A stretch of DNA of 52,380 nt from an uncultured Alphaproteobacteria bacterium (GTDB lineage Bacteria; Pseudomonadota; Alphaproteobacteria; SP197): contig CALSLK010000018.1 in assembly GCA_943787175.1 (NCBI GenBank), positions 1 through 52,380 on the forward strand, given 5' to 3'. A program made the position numbers and the translations under genes. Positions 44,145-52,380 of this stretch are shown here, in pieces. Position 1 is the first letter of the stretch. Each line of letters begins with the position of its first letter. The notes below the pieces were generated by a model, which saw only the letters and a list, made by a program, of their open reading frames with translations, was not told where the DNA came from and ran no database searches.

Positions 44145-45737
44145 TCATGTCCCTCCCAGCGCGTGGCGTTGAGCAGTCCGGATGGCATCAGCGTCGAAGC
44201 TGGCAAACCGTGCCGCGACATGCTGGTCCGGGCGCATGAGGTAAATGCCGCTGCCATAGCGCTGTTCTGCCATGCCATGCGTATCCTGGAAGTCGCGACC
44301 GATCTTGAAGACATGCATGCCCGGATCTTCGTGCGCTGCGCCATCCTGATTCATGTCGAGCAGGCAGAAATGGCCACCGAAGTGATCGAGCAGCCAGGTA
44401 TCACGGCCCTCTACCGTGATGGGCGCATCCATGGCGGGAGAGCCCGGCGGGAGGCCATCTGACGCATCTGCGTCACAGGCCGTGCTCAGAGGAGAGTTTT
44501 CATAGATATCAGGTACCGAGAGGCGTCCGCTGTTGACGAAGGCGCGGGCGAACGGATGGTGTTCTGCAAGGTCCAGCACAGCTTCGCGGAAGAGTGCCAT
44601 CGTGGCGTTCTTGGGCGCCATGAAGTCGGTCGCGCGGGTCGAGTTCATGATGTTCTCGTCAGCCGCCGGAATGCGTTCGGCATCATAACTTTCAACCAGC
44701 GAGTCCGGGGCGCTGCCATTGAGCACAGCAACGAGTTTCCAGGCGAGGTTGTCGATATCCTGAATACCGCCGTTGCCGCCGCGCGCGCCAAAGGGCGAAA
44801 CCGTGTGGGCGGCATCGCCGACGAACAGAACTCGGTCATGGCGAAATTTCTCAAGCCGGCGGCACTGGAACGTATAGAGGCTGCCCCAGTCGATCGTGAA
44901 TTTTGCGTCCTGGCCCAGCATGGCGTGGAGACGCGGCAAGATGTTCTCTTCCTTCATTTCCTCTTCACGGTCCGCATCGGGACCCAGTTGGAGATCGATG
45001 CGCCAGACGCTGTCAGGCTGCTTGTGCAGCAGGGCCGAACCGCCGCCATGGAAACTGGGATCGAACCAGAAGCGCCGTTCCGTGGGCATGTCGCTCTGCA
45101 TGACGACATCGGTGATGAGGAAATGGTCGTTGAAGGTCTCGCCCACAAAGGGGAGGTCCAGGGCATGGCGTACCGCGCTTTTCACACCGTCAGCAGCAAT
45201 CAGCCAGTCGCACGTGATGTCATAGGGGCCGTCAGGCGTTTCGATGGTGAGCGCAACATGATCGTCATGCTGGGCAACGCTGGTGACCTTGTTCAACCAT
45301 CGTGCTTCGCCCACACCAAGCTCGTTGAAGCGATCAACCAGATAACTTTCGACGTAGTACTGCTGGAGATTGATGAAAGCCGGGCGCTTGTGGCCAGGCT
45401 CGGGCTGCAGGTCGAAGGCATAAAGCAGATGATCGCCGCGCAGGACCTTACCCTTGTTCCAGGTAATCCCCTTTTCAACGCACCGGTCGCCGATACCCAG
45501 GCGATCGAAGATTTCCAGCGAGCGCTTGGCGACACAGATGGAGCGTGAACCCGTGCTGACCTGGTTGTTGTCATCCACCACCACGACCGGCACGCCGTGG
45601 AGCGCCATATCAACGGCAAAAGCCAGACCGACAAGGCCACCACCCACCACCACCACGGGATGATGCACAGGCGTTGACGCATCCTGATCGGAGGAGCGCC
45701 TGTAAGGGTAGGTTTCGTAGGCGAAGCTCTTGGCCAA
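44145..45737 (-). CDS. FAD-dependent aromatic monooxygenase (MhpA/PheA-like)
   Basis: A 530-residue flavoprotein hydroxylase. FAD GxGxxG region VVVVGGGLVGLAFAVDMALH (about residues 28-47), the DG motif CDWLIAADGVKSAVRHAL, and the second FAD motif VLFVGDAAHTVSPFGARGGN. The C-terminal thioredoxin-like domain is present (LLDHFGGHFCLLDMNQD). It hydroxylates an aromatic or similar ring with NAD(P)H and O2. The operon partners are an MBL hydrolase upstream and DUF2783 downstream. Substrate unknown. Confidence 0.92.
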   Translation of the reverse strand: MAKSFAYETYPYRRSSDQDASTPVHHPVVVVGGGLVGLAFAVDMALHGVPVVVVDDNNQVSTGSRSICVAKRSLEIFDRLGIGDRCVEKGITWNKGKVLRGDHLLYAFDLQPEPGHKRPAFINLQQYYVESYLVDRFNELGVGEARWLNKVTSVAQHDDHVALTIETPDGPYDITCDWLIAADGVKSAVRHALDLPFVGETFNDHFLITDVVMQSDMPTERRFWFDPSFHGGGSALLHKQPDSVWRIDLQLGPDADREEEMKEENILPRLHAMLGQDAKFTIDWGSLYTFQCRRLEKFRHDRVLFVGDAAHTVSPFGARGGNGGIQDIDNLAWKLVAVLNGSAPDSLVESYDAERIPAADENIMNSTRATDFMAPKNATMALFREAVLDLAEHHPFARAFVNSGRLSVPDIYENSPLSTACDADASDGLPPGSPAMDAPITVEGRDTWLLDHFGGHFCLLDMNQDGAAHEDPGMHVFKIGRDFQDTHGMAEQRYGSGIYLMRPDQHVAARFASFDADAIRTAQRHALGGT

Positions 45738-45743
45738 GTAGCG

Positions 45744-46697
45744 TTATCCCTGCAGCGTTTTCCACATTTCGATATCGCGCTCTGCGGTCCAGACCCGCGG
45801 ATCACGGATACCCTGGGCTTCATCGAACGCCCGGCTGACATCAAACGGCATGCAGTGTTCGTAGATCACCCAGTCACCATATTTCGGCGTCATCGCAGCA
45901 TGACTGTCTTTGAACACCTGATTGAGGTCGTGGCCTTCAGCAACGCCCTGTTTGGCAGCGTTCAGGAGATCGGTGATGAACGCGCGCGTATCTGAAAGGC
46001 CATCTCGCACCTGTTCAGGGGTCATCAGTGCATCGCCCCTGCCCGGGACAATCGATGCGGGCTCGAGTGCTTCAAGTGCATCCAGGGTTGCGGGCCAGTC
46101 GGTCAGATAGGCATCACCGGTATAGGGCGTCGCGCCGTATTCCACGAGATCACCACTAAAGAGAACCTTGTCACCGGGCAGCCAGACGACGGTATCGCCT
46201 TTGGTATGGCCACGACCCAGATGCGCAATGCGCACTTCAAGGTCGCCCATCCAGAGCGTCATGGAATTCTCGAACACCATGGTTGGCCAGGTCAGACCAG
46301 GCACTGATTCAACACCCTGGAACAGGCGCGGGAACCGCTGAATTTCTGAATCCATGTCCTGCTGTCCGCGCTCGACAATCAGGTCCCAGGTGCCCTGGCT
46401 TGATATGATGTGATCAGCGCCATAGGCCGAGGCGCCCAGAACACGCACAGCATGATAATGGGTCAGCACGACATACTTGATCGGCTTGTCGGTGACTTCA
46501 CGCACGCGATCGATGACGTCTTGCGCCATGGCTGGCGTTGCCTGGGTATCGATCACCATGACCCCGTCATCGCCAATGACGATGCCGGAATTGGGGTCGC
46601 CCTCAGCGGTATAAGCATAGGCGTGATCAGACAGTTTCGAGAAACTTACCTGCTTGACCTCAAGGTCGCCCTGGCTCGCAAACTTCGTTTCATTCAT
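45744..46697 (-). CDS. MBL-fold metallo-hydrolase
   Basis: About 317 residues from the ATG at 46697. VMVIDTQATPAMAQDVIDRV, the first metal motif KYVVLTHYHAVRVLGASAYG, AHLGRGHTKGDTVVWLPG, KVLFSGDLVEYGATPYTGDA with the bridging Asp. The motif is HxHxVR rather than HxHxDH, so one site-2 ligand is missing, a pattern seen in the SoxH-like branch. Role in the pathway is unknown; possibly a lactone or thioester hydrolase. Six bases separate its stop from the monooxygenase start. Confidence 0.9.
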   Translation of the reverse strand: MNETKFASQGDLEVKQVSFSKLSDHAYAYTAEGDPNSGIVIGDDGVMVIDTQATPAMAQDVIDRVREVTDKPIKYVVLTHYHAVRVLGASAYGADHIISSQGTWDLIVERGQQDMDSEIQRFPRLFQGVESVPGLTWPTMVFENSMTLWMGDLEVRIAHLGRGHTKGDTVVWLPGDKVLFSGDLVEYGATPYTGDAYLTDWPATLDALEALEPASIVPGRGDALMTPEQVRDGLSDTRAFITDLLNAAKQGVAEGHDLNQVFKDSHAAMTPKYGDWVIYEHCMPFDVSRAFDEAQGIRDPRVWTAERDIEMWKTLQG

Positions 46698-46723
46698 GGC
46701 ATGTCTCCCTGCCTTTGGGGGTA

Positions 46724-47827
46724 TCAGCCAGCGTTTCGCCGCGCAACGCCAATTTCCCAACGCATGTTCCAGGCAACGTCACTGCCGGGATAGGTTTTCT
46801 GCAAAGCGCGAACTTCCGGCCGATCCATGAAGACGAAGCAGCCATCGCGCCACAGCACCGCATCATCGAACGTGATGGTGGTATCAAACAGGTTGATGGC
46901 GATATCGCCGGGCTCGGGACCGCAGGCATGGAAATGGGTATAGCGCGGCGAGCCGAAGGCAGCGGTGCCCCAGCGTTCCGTGTCAGTTTGCGGGTCGAAC
47001 GTACAATGGGTCAGCGGGTTGATGCCGGCGTGCCAGGAATTGATGGCAAAGGGGTCGCCACCGGTCATGGCGCCGACCCTCTCGAAATGTGCCGATATCC
47101 GTGCCGCTTCGGCAGGTTCGCCTTCAAAGCTCACAATTTGACCGTTCTCGACCATTGCCATGACCGGGCTGCGCGGCATGAGCACGCTGTCTTCATAAAT
47201 GTTGGTCGATGACGATGTGAGCTGATGGGCCAGAGCGATCTGCCCCGACATCCCTGAAGCGTCGACCGGCGGAAAGATGACAATCGGGAACGGCTTGACC
47301 GCGAACGCTTCAAGCCCGCCCTCTTCCGGCGAAAGCCGGGTCTTTCCCGAGAGATCAGTGCCATCGGGGCATTGAATACGAAAGGTCGCCGATTGCTCGA
47401 TCTGCTCGACAAGCAGGTCATGAACATCCTGGAAAAATCGATGATCAACACCGGTAAAAGGATCATCAAGAAGATCAGGTTCCAGCACATAACAGGCGTA
47501 CATCGAACGCGCGCCTTCGATTCCCAGAAACCGTATCTGGTCGGCCATACGGGCGAAAAACACGGTGTGATCAGCCGCAACGATGGCATTGGCCAGATCA
47601 GATGAGATATCCGAGGCCGTGTTGGTCACCGGTGCGATCACAACGCGCACATCTATGCCACGTTCGCCCGCAACTTCGGCAACCTGATCACAAAGAACGC
47701 GGTCAAAATGGGCCTCTGGGCCTTCCTCACCGACAATCAGAAGCGTCTGGCCGGGGCGTACGTTCAGACAATGTTCGAGAAGGTTGGTCGCACCGATCGG
47801 TGCGTTTTGCAGCGCAGTTCTGTTCAT
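46724..47827 (-). CDS. AmpS/M29-superfamily metal-dependent protein
   Basis: A 367-residue protein with the fold pattern of aminopeptidase T/NicX-like enzymes: ATNLLEHCLNVRPGQTLLIV, AIVAADHTVFFARMADQI, and C-terminal metal-ligand-like HAGINPLTHCTF and SPRYTHFHACGPEPGDIAIN. Relatives include M29 aminopeptidases and the ring-cleaving 2,5-dihydroxypyridine dioxygenase. In this catabolic operon a ring-cleavage or hydrolytic role is possible, but cannot be chosen from sequence. It is the first gene of the minus-strand operon that runs to about 43138 or beyond. Confidence 0.75.
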   Translation of the reverse strand: MNRTALQNAPIGATNLLEHCLNVRPGQTLLIVGEEGPEAHFDRVLCDQVAEVAGERGIDVRVVIAPVTNTASDISSDLANAIVAADHTVFFARMADQIRFLGIEGARSMYACYVLEPDLLDDPFTGVDHRFFQDVHDLLVEQIEQSATFRIQCPDGTDLSGKTRLSPEEGGLEAFAVKPFPIVIFPPVDASGMSGQIALAHQLTSSSTNIYEDSVLMPRSPVMAMVENGQIVSFEGEPAEAARISAHFERVGAMTGGDPFAINSWHAGINPLTHCTFDPQTDTERWGTAAFGSPRYTHFHACGPEPGDIAINLFDTTITFDDAVLWRDGCFVFMDRPEVRALQKTYPGSDVAWNMRWEIGVARRNAG

Positions 47828-47973
47828 GACGGAAATCTATCATGACGTAGCCACGGAAAGCCAAGGGCCGAACGCGCGTGTAAACGACATCTCTGGCTGC
47901 AACCAAAAGTGTTTGTTAGAATAGCCTCGATGTCTGCGCGCTTTGTTGGTGTAACAACGTTGAGACCTGTCGT

Positions 47974-49500
47974 TTGAGCAATCAACAATCAGCTTCAGGC
48001 AAGCGCACATCGCTGATTCCGGTTGCCGTGCCAATCGTGAAGAGCGTTCAGGCCTGGTTTTTTCTTTCCTGCATTGCAACCGCAACGCTGGTTCTGGTCA
48101 TGTTCGTCGTGACCAAGGATCTTCTTGATCGATCTGCCGTAAACGAGGCGCTGAACGCAAAACTTGACCGGGTTGCGGCCAATCATTCGATCCTGCTCGT
48201 CGACCCGGTCAGCAACAACAATGTCCGCCAGGTCGAGCTGCTTCTGGCTTCAGCCATGAGCGACCCCGACATCGTGCACATTGCCGTCACCGACGACCGG
48301 GGCAACGACATCGCCCGGCTGGGGCGCACCAATGCCGGAACAGGCACGATGATCGCAGAACGTCCTCTGCGCGTGAGCGATCTGAGCGGAATCACGAACG
48401 TTGGGACCCTGACCGTTGAGATGACCAACGTCCACCGGATCACGGAGGCGCGTCGGCTTCTGGTGATCACCACCGGATTTGGAATTGTGCTACTGGCATT
48501 CCTGCTGAGTGTCAGTTTCTTCATTCACGGGCGGTTCATCGGACGACCGATTCGCGAGATGATCGACGTCATTGATCGCACAGAACGCGGTGTCGGTGAT
48601 GCCCGGGTGGCATGGAAAAGCCATGATGACATCGGCGCTGTTGCGGCGGCATTCAACAGCATGCGTGACCGGCAGGAGGCCTTTGAACACGCCCTGGAGG
48701 AGGCCCACACCAATTTGGAGCGACGCGTTCAGCAAAGAACCAGAGATCTGGCCGAGGCACGCGACGCAGCCGAAGCCGCGAACATGGCAAAGAGCGGTTT
48801 CCTGGCCAGCATGTCCCACGAGCTGCGCACGCCGCTGAATGCCATCATTGGCTTCAGCCAGCTTCTGGAAATGCCGCACCTCGAGGACAATCCCGAAAAA
48901 CGCCGCGAGTATGTCAGCGATATCCTGAGCAGCAGCGAACATCTGCTGGCGTTGATCAATGACCTCCTTGATCTCTCAAAGATCGAGGCCGGACGCTCTG
49001 AACTGTTCGAAACCAAAGTCGTCGTGAGCGAACTGTTGGAGTCGGTCGTCGACATGGTCCGCCCCCTGGCCCACAGCGCGGGCATCACCATCAGTCTGAC
49101 GCACAACAAGGAGGACCTTCTGCTGGTTGCCGACGCACAGAAGGTTCGTCAAATCCTGCTCAATGTGCTTTCCAACGCCATCAAATTCACACCCGAAGGT
49201 GGCAGCATTTCAGCTTCGGTCACACGCAATCGAAGCCGCGGACTCAACCTTGTCATTGCAGATACAGGCATCGGCATTGCACCTGAAGACATGGATCGGG
49301 TTATGGAACCGTTCGAGCAGGTTGCCGGTCTACAGGAAGCAAATCCGTCAGGCACCGGTCTGGGGTTGCCACTTGCCCGTGGTCTCGTCGAGCTTCACGG
49401 CGGAACGTTCAAACTGATCAGCAAACCAGGCAAGGGAACGCGCGTTATCGTGTCGTTCCCCCCCAGCCGCGTGCAACAGAGCCCCAAATCACGGGCTTAA
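47974..49500 (+). CDS. sensor histidine kinase (HAMP, HisKA, HATPase)
   Basis: A 508-residue protein with a TTG start. Two membrane segments (about residues 24-47 and 163-188) flank a periplasmic sensor of about 115 residues. A HAMP domain follows (RPIREMIDVIDRTERGVGDA), then a coiled coil (EEAHTNLERRVQQRTRDLAE), HisKA with phospho-acceptor His282 (MSHELRTPLNAIIGF), and HATPase with N box (LLNVLSNAIKFTPEGG), G1 (IADTGIGI) and G2 (GTGLGLPLARGLVELHGG). No receiver is attached and no response regulator is adjacent, so it is an orphan kinase here. Ligand unknown. Confidence 0.94.
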   Translation: MSNQQSASGKRTSLIPVAVPIVKSVQAWFFLSCIATATLVLVMFVVTKDLLDRSAVNEALNAKLDRVAANHSILLVDPVSNNNVRQVELLLASAMSDPDIVHIAVTDDRGNDIARLGRTNAGTGTMIAERPLRVSDLSGITNVGTLTVEMTNVHRITEARRLLVITTGFGIVLLAFLLSVSFFIHGRFIGRPIREMIDVIDRTERGVGDARVAWKSHDDIGAVAAAFNSMRDRQEAFEHALEEAHTNLERRVQQRTRDLAEARDAAEAANMAKSGFLASMSHELRTPLNAIIGFSQLLEMPHLEDNPEKRREYVSDILSSSEHLLALINDLLDLSKIEAGRSELFETKVVVSELLESVVDMVRPLAHSAGITISLTHNKEDLLLVADAQKVRQILLNVLSNAIKFTPEGGSISASVTRNRSRGLNLVIADTGIGIAPEDMDRVMEPFEQVAGLQEANPSGTGLGLPLARGLVELHGGTFKLISKPGKGTRVIVSFPPSRVQQSPKSRA

Positions 49501-49541
49501 GGCTTCGCCGTGGCCGTATGGCCAAACCTCGTTACGAGGCG

Positions 49542-50072
49542 CTACATCGAAAGTGGCAGTCTTCCGGGATCAATCGGGCTGATCTCGCGCCATATCTGAT
49601 CGGCAATCATGATGTTCTCGTAAGTGTCCTGTAACCAGACGTGTCGGGTTCCAGGGTCAAGCTGGAGATACAGCCTGCCATCGACAATCTCGAACGCCGT
49701 GGGGTCGATGTCGTACTTCATGCCCAAACGCACACCATACGAGCAATACCCCCCATAGGCTGGAACATACGCTTCGGGCTCCTGTTGGAATCGCGTCAGG
49801 TTCTCGGCAGAGGCAAACTGATACAGAGCCCCTCCATGTTCCGCCTGATAGGCCGGATCGCCCATGACCGGAATGCCATCAAGAAAATAGGCAACGGGAT
49901 CATGGCCCTTGATCGCGACATCGCTGGAAAGCGTGTTGATCTCGACCTCGGTAGCAGTGTCCGCATCTTCGATGCCATACCCGATGGCCAGGCCTGAGGA
50001 TGCTGCCAGGAGAAGGCTGAGACCGCCGATCAGCCACGTACGCCGGGAAATCCCAGAAGTCTTCTTTTCCAT
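49542..50072 (-). CDS. YHS domain-containing protein, membrane-anchored or Tat-exported
   Basis: A 176-residue protein. N-terminus MEKKTSGISRRTWLIGGLSL resembles a Tat or anchor signal. The YHS domain reads VAIKGHDPVAYFLDGIPVMG, GALYQFASAENLTRFQQEPE, YVPAYGGYCSYGVRLG. YHS domains are linked to metal binding. It converges on the histidine kinase gene. Confidence 0.88.
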   Translation of the reverse strand: MEKKTSGISRRTWLIGGLSLLLAASSGLAIGYGIEDADTATEVEINTLSSDVAIKGHDPVAYFLDGIPVMGDPAYQAEHGGALYQFASAENLTRFQQEPEAYVPAYGGYCSYGVRLGMKYDIDPTAFEIVDGRLYLQLDPGTRHVWLQDTYENIMIADQIWREISPIDPGRLPLSM

Positions 50073-50485
50073 ACCATCAGCCCACGCAATTCAATGAAAC
50101 GGTCACATGGCAGATCAGCCATCACCAGCTGCGTCATGTTCAAACCAACAAAGCAAATTCTGATGAGCCCGGCCAGCATGCGTCACACTATCGTGAAAAA
50201 CAGAATTGCCCCAGCATCGAACGACCGCATCGAACAATCCGCAACGTTGCTGTCAGCCGCTGCACGGGATATGAATGCGGCATGTTACAGCACACCGCCT
50301 GAACACGGTAACAGTTGCCGTGAGCCCCACCGCCGGACTCAAAGGTTCGGCGAAGGTGCGTGTGCCTTTCTCAAAGGTGATCGAAAGACTGGCTGGACCA
50401 TTGGGTCATCAGCCCTTTCGTTTGACCGTTGCCCAGCATAAGGCCAGCGCACAATCGCAACCCAATGCGTTCTGGATCCTGTGTC
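50073..50485. other. intergenic region, nothing identified
   Basis: About 410 bases between the divergent YHS and MATE genes. I see no convincing gene, repeat or RNA. It presumably holds both promoters. Confidence 0.5.
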
Positions 50486-51877
50486 ATGTCCTACTCCAAG
50501 ATTCTCCCCAGCGCCTGGCTTCATGAGTCCCGTGCCATCCTGCATCTGGCGGTACCGCTCGCCCTGACCCAAATTGCCCACATGGCCATCGTCACGACCG
50601 ATGTCGTCATGATGGGCCGGATCGGCACGGACGCCCTGGCGGCCGGCACACTTTCCAGCCACTTCTATTGGGTCTTTGTTGCCTTCGCGATGGGCACACT
50701 GACCGGCGCAACGCCCATCATGGCGCAACATTTGGGAGCACGCCGGTTCCGAAAGATACGCCCCGTTGTACGCAATGCGGCCTGGCTGTGCCTGTTGCTG
50801 GCCATTACAGTTGGAACAGCCGCCTGGTTTTCCGGCACAATCCTGACCAGGCTGGGACAGGAAGAACAGATCGCCGCAAACGGACAATCCTACCTGCGCC
50901 ACATGGTTTGGGGATTGCTGCCGGGGTTGTGGCTTGTCGTCCTGAGCGAGTTCCTGGTCGCTCATGCCCGACCACGCGCCGTGCTCTTCGTGACAATCCT
51001 GGGTATCGCGCTCAACGCCCTGCTCGATTACGCACTCATGTTCGGCAATCTGGGCGCGCCGGAGTTGGGGCTGGACGGCGCCGGCGTGGCAAGTGCGCTG
51101 GTGAACGTCTTCATGTTTCTGGCGCTTCTGTTCTACGTGTTGCGGGACAAGCGGTTGTGCCGATATCGGCTTCTGGGTCGGTTCTGGAAAACTGACTGGG
51201 CAGCGATGCGTGAAATCGCGCGCGTCGGCCTTCCCATTGCTGTCACCGAGGTTGCGGAAATGGGCATGTTCGTGACGACATCGCTGATGATGGGCCTGCT
51301 GGGCGTTGAGGCCCTGGCCGCTCACGGGGTGACGGCGCAGTGTTATGCCGTGATCTTCATGATTCCCGTTGGCCTTGCCCAGGCAGGAGCTGTTCGGGTT
51401 GGCAGGGCGGTGGGTGCCGGCGAAACAAAAGGCGCTGCACTGTCTGGCTGGACGGCCGTAGCCATGGCCGGCATCTTTACCCTGATTCCGGTTACCGCAT
51501 TCTGGTTCGCCGGTCGGTTCATCGCATCACTCATTCTGGATGCATCGAACCCCGGCAATGCCGATACCCTTGCCCTGGCAAGTTCGCTGCTCGCGGTCGC
51601 GTCATTCTTCATGCTTGCCGACTCAATCCAAATTACGGCCCGGGGCGCATTGCAGGGCATGAAGGATACCGCGATCCCAATGGTGATTGCCCTGGCAACC
51701 AGCTGGGGCCTGGGATTGCCGGCAGCTCTGATCCTTGGGTTTGAACTGCATCAGGGAGGTCAAGGTATCTGGGCCGGGCTTGCCATTGCCATGACGGCAG
51801 CATCCCTGTTGCTCGTGTGGCGCTTCAGGAACCAGACTCGTTCACTGGTCGCTCTAAATGGAGCCCGATCAATGTAG
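50486..51877 (+). CDS. MATE-family multidrug efflux transporter (NorM-like)
   Basis: About 463 residues from the ATG at 50486; an in-frame ATG at 50429 adds an unlikely polar extension. Twelve hydrophobic segments in two MATE repeats: AVPLALTQIAHMAIVTTDVV, ALAAGTLSSHFYWVFVAFAM and, in the second half, VGLPIAVTEVAEMGMFVTTS. It exports cationic compounds in exchange for Na+ or H+. No regulator is adjacent. Confidence 0.93.
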   Translation: MSYSKILPSAWLHESRAILHLAVPLALTQIAHMAIVTTDVVMMGRIGTDALAAGTLSSHFYWVFVAFAMGTLTGATPIMAQHLGARRFRKIRPVVRNAAWLCLLLAITVGTAAWFSGTILTRLGQEEQIAANGQSYLRHMVWGLLPGLWLVVLSEFLVAHARPRAVLFVTILGIALNALLDYALMFGNLGAPELGLDGAGVASALVNVFMFLALLFYVLRDKRLCRYRLLGRFWKTDWAAMREIARVGLPIAVTEVAEMGMFVTTSLMMGLLGVEALAAHGVTAQCYAVIFMIPVGLAQAGAVRVGRAVGAGETKGAALSGWTAVAMAGIFTLIPVTAFWFAGRFIASLILDASNPGNADTLALASSLLAVASFFMLADSIQITARGALQGMKDTAIPMVIALATSWGLGLPAALILGFELHQGGQGIWAGLAIAMTAASLLLVWRFRNQTRSLVALNGARSM

Positions 51878-51949
51878 GCCTGGTAGTTCACGCCAGACCC
51901 ATGGCATGCAATGTTGGACGGGCTAAGTCACTAGGAAAGAAGCGCCAAC

Positions 51950-52380
51950 GTGCCTGCATCAACTGTTAAGAAAGCCACGAAAGTCATAGGCTGGCGGGAG
52001 GAAGTAGGCCTGCCCGAGCTGGGACTTCCGATCGTGCGCGCCAAAATCGATACCGGCGCGCGAACCTCGGCCCTTCACGCAACAAACGTTGAACGGTTCG
52101 AGCAAAACGGGGCTATCTGGGTCAGCTTTTGCGTGCCCGATCCTGACGGAGCACAAGGGCATGTTTGTCAGGCAGCGCTGATTGAAGAGCGATCCATCAA
52201 GAACACCAGCGGCATTTCCGAGCTGCGACCGATCATCTCGACCAAACTCATGCTGGCGCGTCGTCATTGGCACATAGAACTGTCGCTCGCCGACCGCTTC
52301 AACATGGGGTTCGACCTTATCCTTGGCCGAACCGCAATTCGCGGACATCGCATTCTGGTAAACCCGGGACGTTCAAATCT
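51950..52380 (+). CDS. RimK-associated ATP-dependent zinc-protease-like (RimB) domain, C-terminus outside window
   Basis: A GTG start at 51950 after AGGAAAG. Visible: KVIGWREEVGLPELGLPIVR, AKIDTGARTSALHATNVE (the retropepsin-like DTGA motif), RPIISTKLMLARRHWHIELS and GFDLILGRTAIRGHRILVNP. The family (aspartic-protease-like, often next to a rimK ATP-grasp ligase) is thought to process peptide tails. A rimK gene could lie just right of the window. Confidence 0.85.
   Translation, partial: MPASTVKKATKVIGWREEVGLPELGLPIVRAKIDTGARTSALHATNVERFEQNGAIWVSFCVPDPDGAQGHVCQAALIEERSIKNTSGISELRPIISTKLMLARRHWHIELSLADRFNMGFDLILGRTAIRGHRILVNPGRSN

Noticed and set aside
50339..51325. 328-codon minus frame opposite the MATE gene
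   Set aside because: His/Gln-rich shadow translation; the plus strand encodes a clear MATE transporter.

Overview
The window looks like chromosomal DNA of a GC-rich alphaproteobacterium. The reasons are GC-rich coding regions with frequent GTG/TTG starts, many tightly packed divergent mini-operons, and content rich in Rieske and 2-oxoglutarate (2OG) oxygenases, dimethylglycine-dehydrogenase-like proteins and an MttB-family methyltransferase. These are typical of marine or soil heterotrophs that use methylated amines and small aromatic or aliphatic compounds. No rRNA, tRNA, CRISPR array or phage structural gene was seen. The genus cannot be named from this evidence.

Layout. 1-2.3 kb: a betaine-type ABC substrate-binding gene, broken by a 19-bp tandem duplication, with an IS3-family element inserted at its ribosome binding site. 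2.3-16.3 kb: an oxygenase-rich catabolic stretch (carotenoid oxygenase, IPNS-like oxygenase + SDR, Rieske oxygenase + EamA transporter, a thioesterase/DsbA-like isomerase fusion, three PhyH/2OG oxygenases, TIM-barrel isomerase, acyl-CoA synthetase). It also holds a GIY-YIG nuclease gene bracketed by 33-bp inverted repeats. 16.2-25.7 kb: PHP phosphoesterase, lipase-like hydrolase, amidohydrolase, a Rieske oxygenase translationally coupled to a CTP-synthase-C-terminal-like protein, PPK2, I78 inhibitor, cupin, and a PNPOx gene divergent from a YafY/WYL regulator around a perfect palindrome. 25.7-30.7 kb: amidohydrolase 2 and a heterodimeric ABC exporter. 30.9-32.3 kb: an AT-rich foreign cassette (YfjP-like GTPase + membrane protein). 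32.5-39.6 kb: XRE-cupin regulator, two tandem DMGDH/GcvT-type oxidoreductases and an MttB-family protein. 39.6-47.8 kb: a mostly minus-strand run with quinone oxidoreductase, a GcvT remnant, an AhpD-like protein with an in-frame TGA, glutamate decarboxylase, 2OG oxygenase, DUF2783, FAD monooxygenase, MBL hydrolase and an AmpS-like protein. 47.9-52.4 kb: histidine kinase, YHS protein, MATE pump and the start of a RimK-associated zinc-protease-like protein.

The most interesting point is the gene downstream of glutamate decarboxylase (40583-41674, minus). It is a single open frame except for one TGA that falls exactly at the second cysteine of the AhpD CxxC motif (C-H-Y-[TGA]-x3-H). A good bacterial SECIS-like hairpin lies in the right place downstream. 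I read it as a candidate selenoprotein.

Many genes between 2.3 and 18.6 kb carry +1/-1 frameshifts, and several can be repaired by removing one base from a homopolymer run. Uncorrected sequencing error is therefore at least as likely as true gene decay there. I label those genes 'pseudogene' to mean only that the frame is broken in this sequence.
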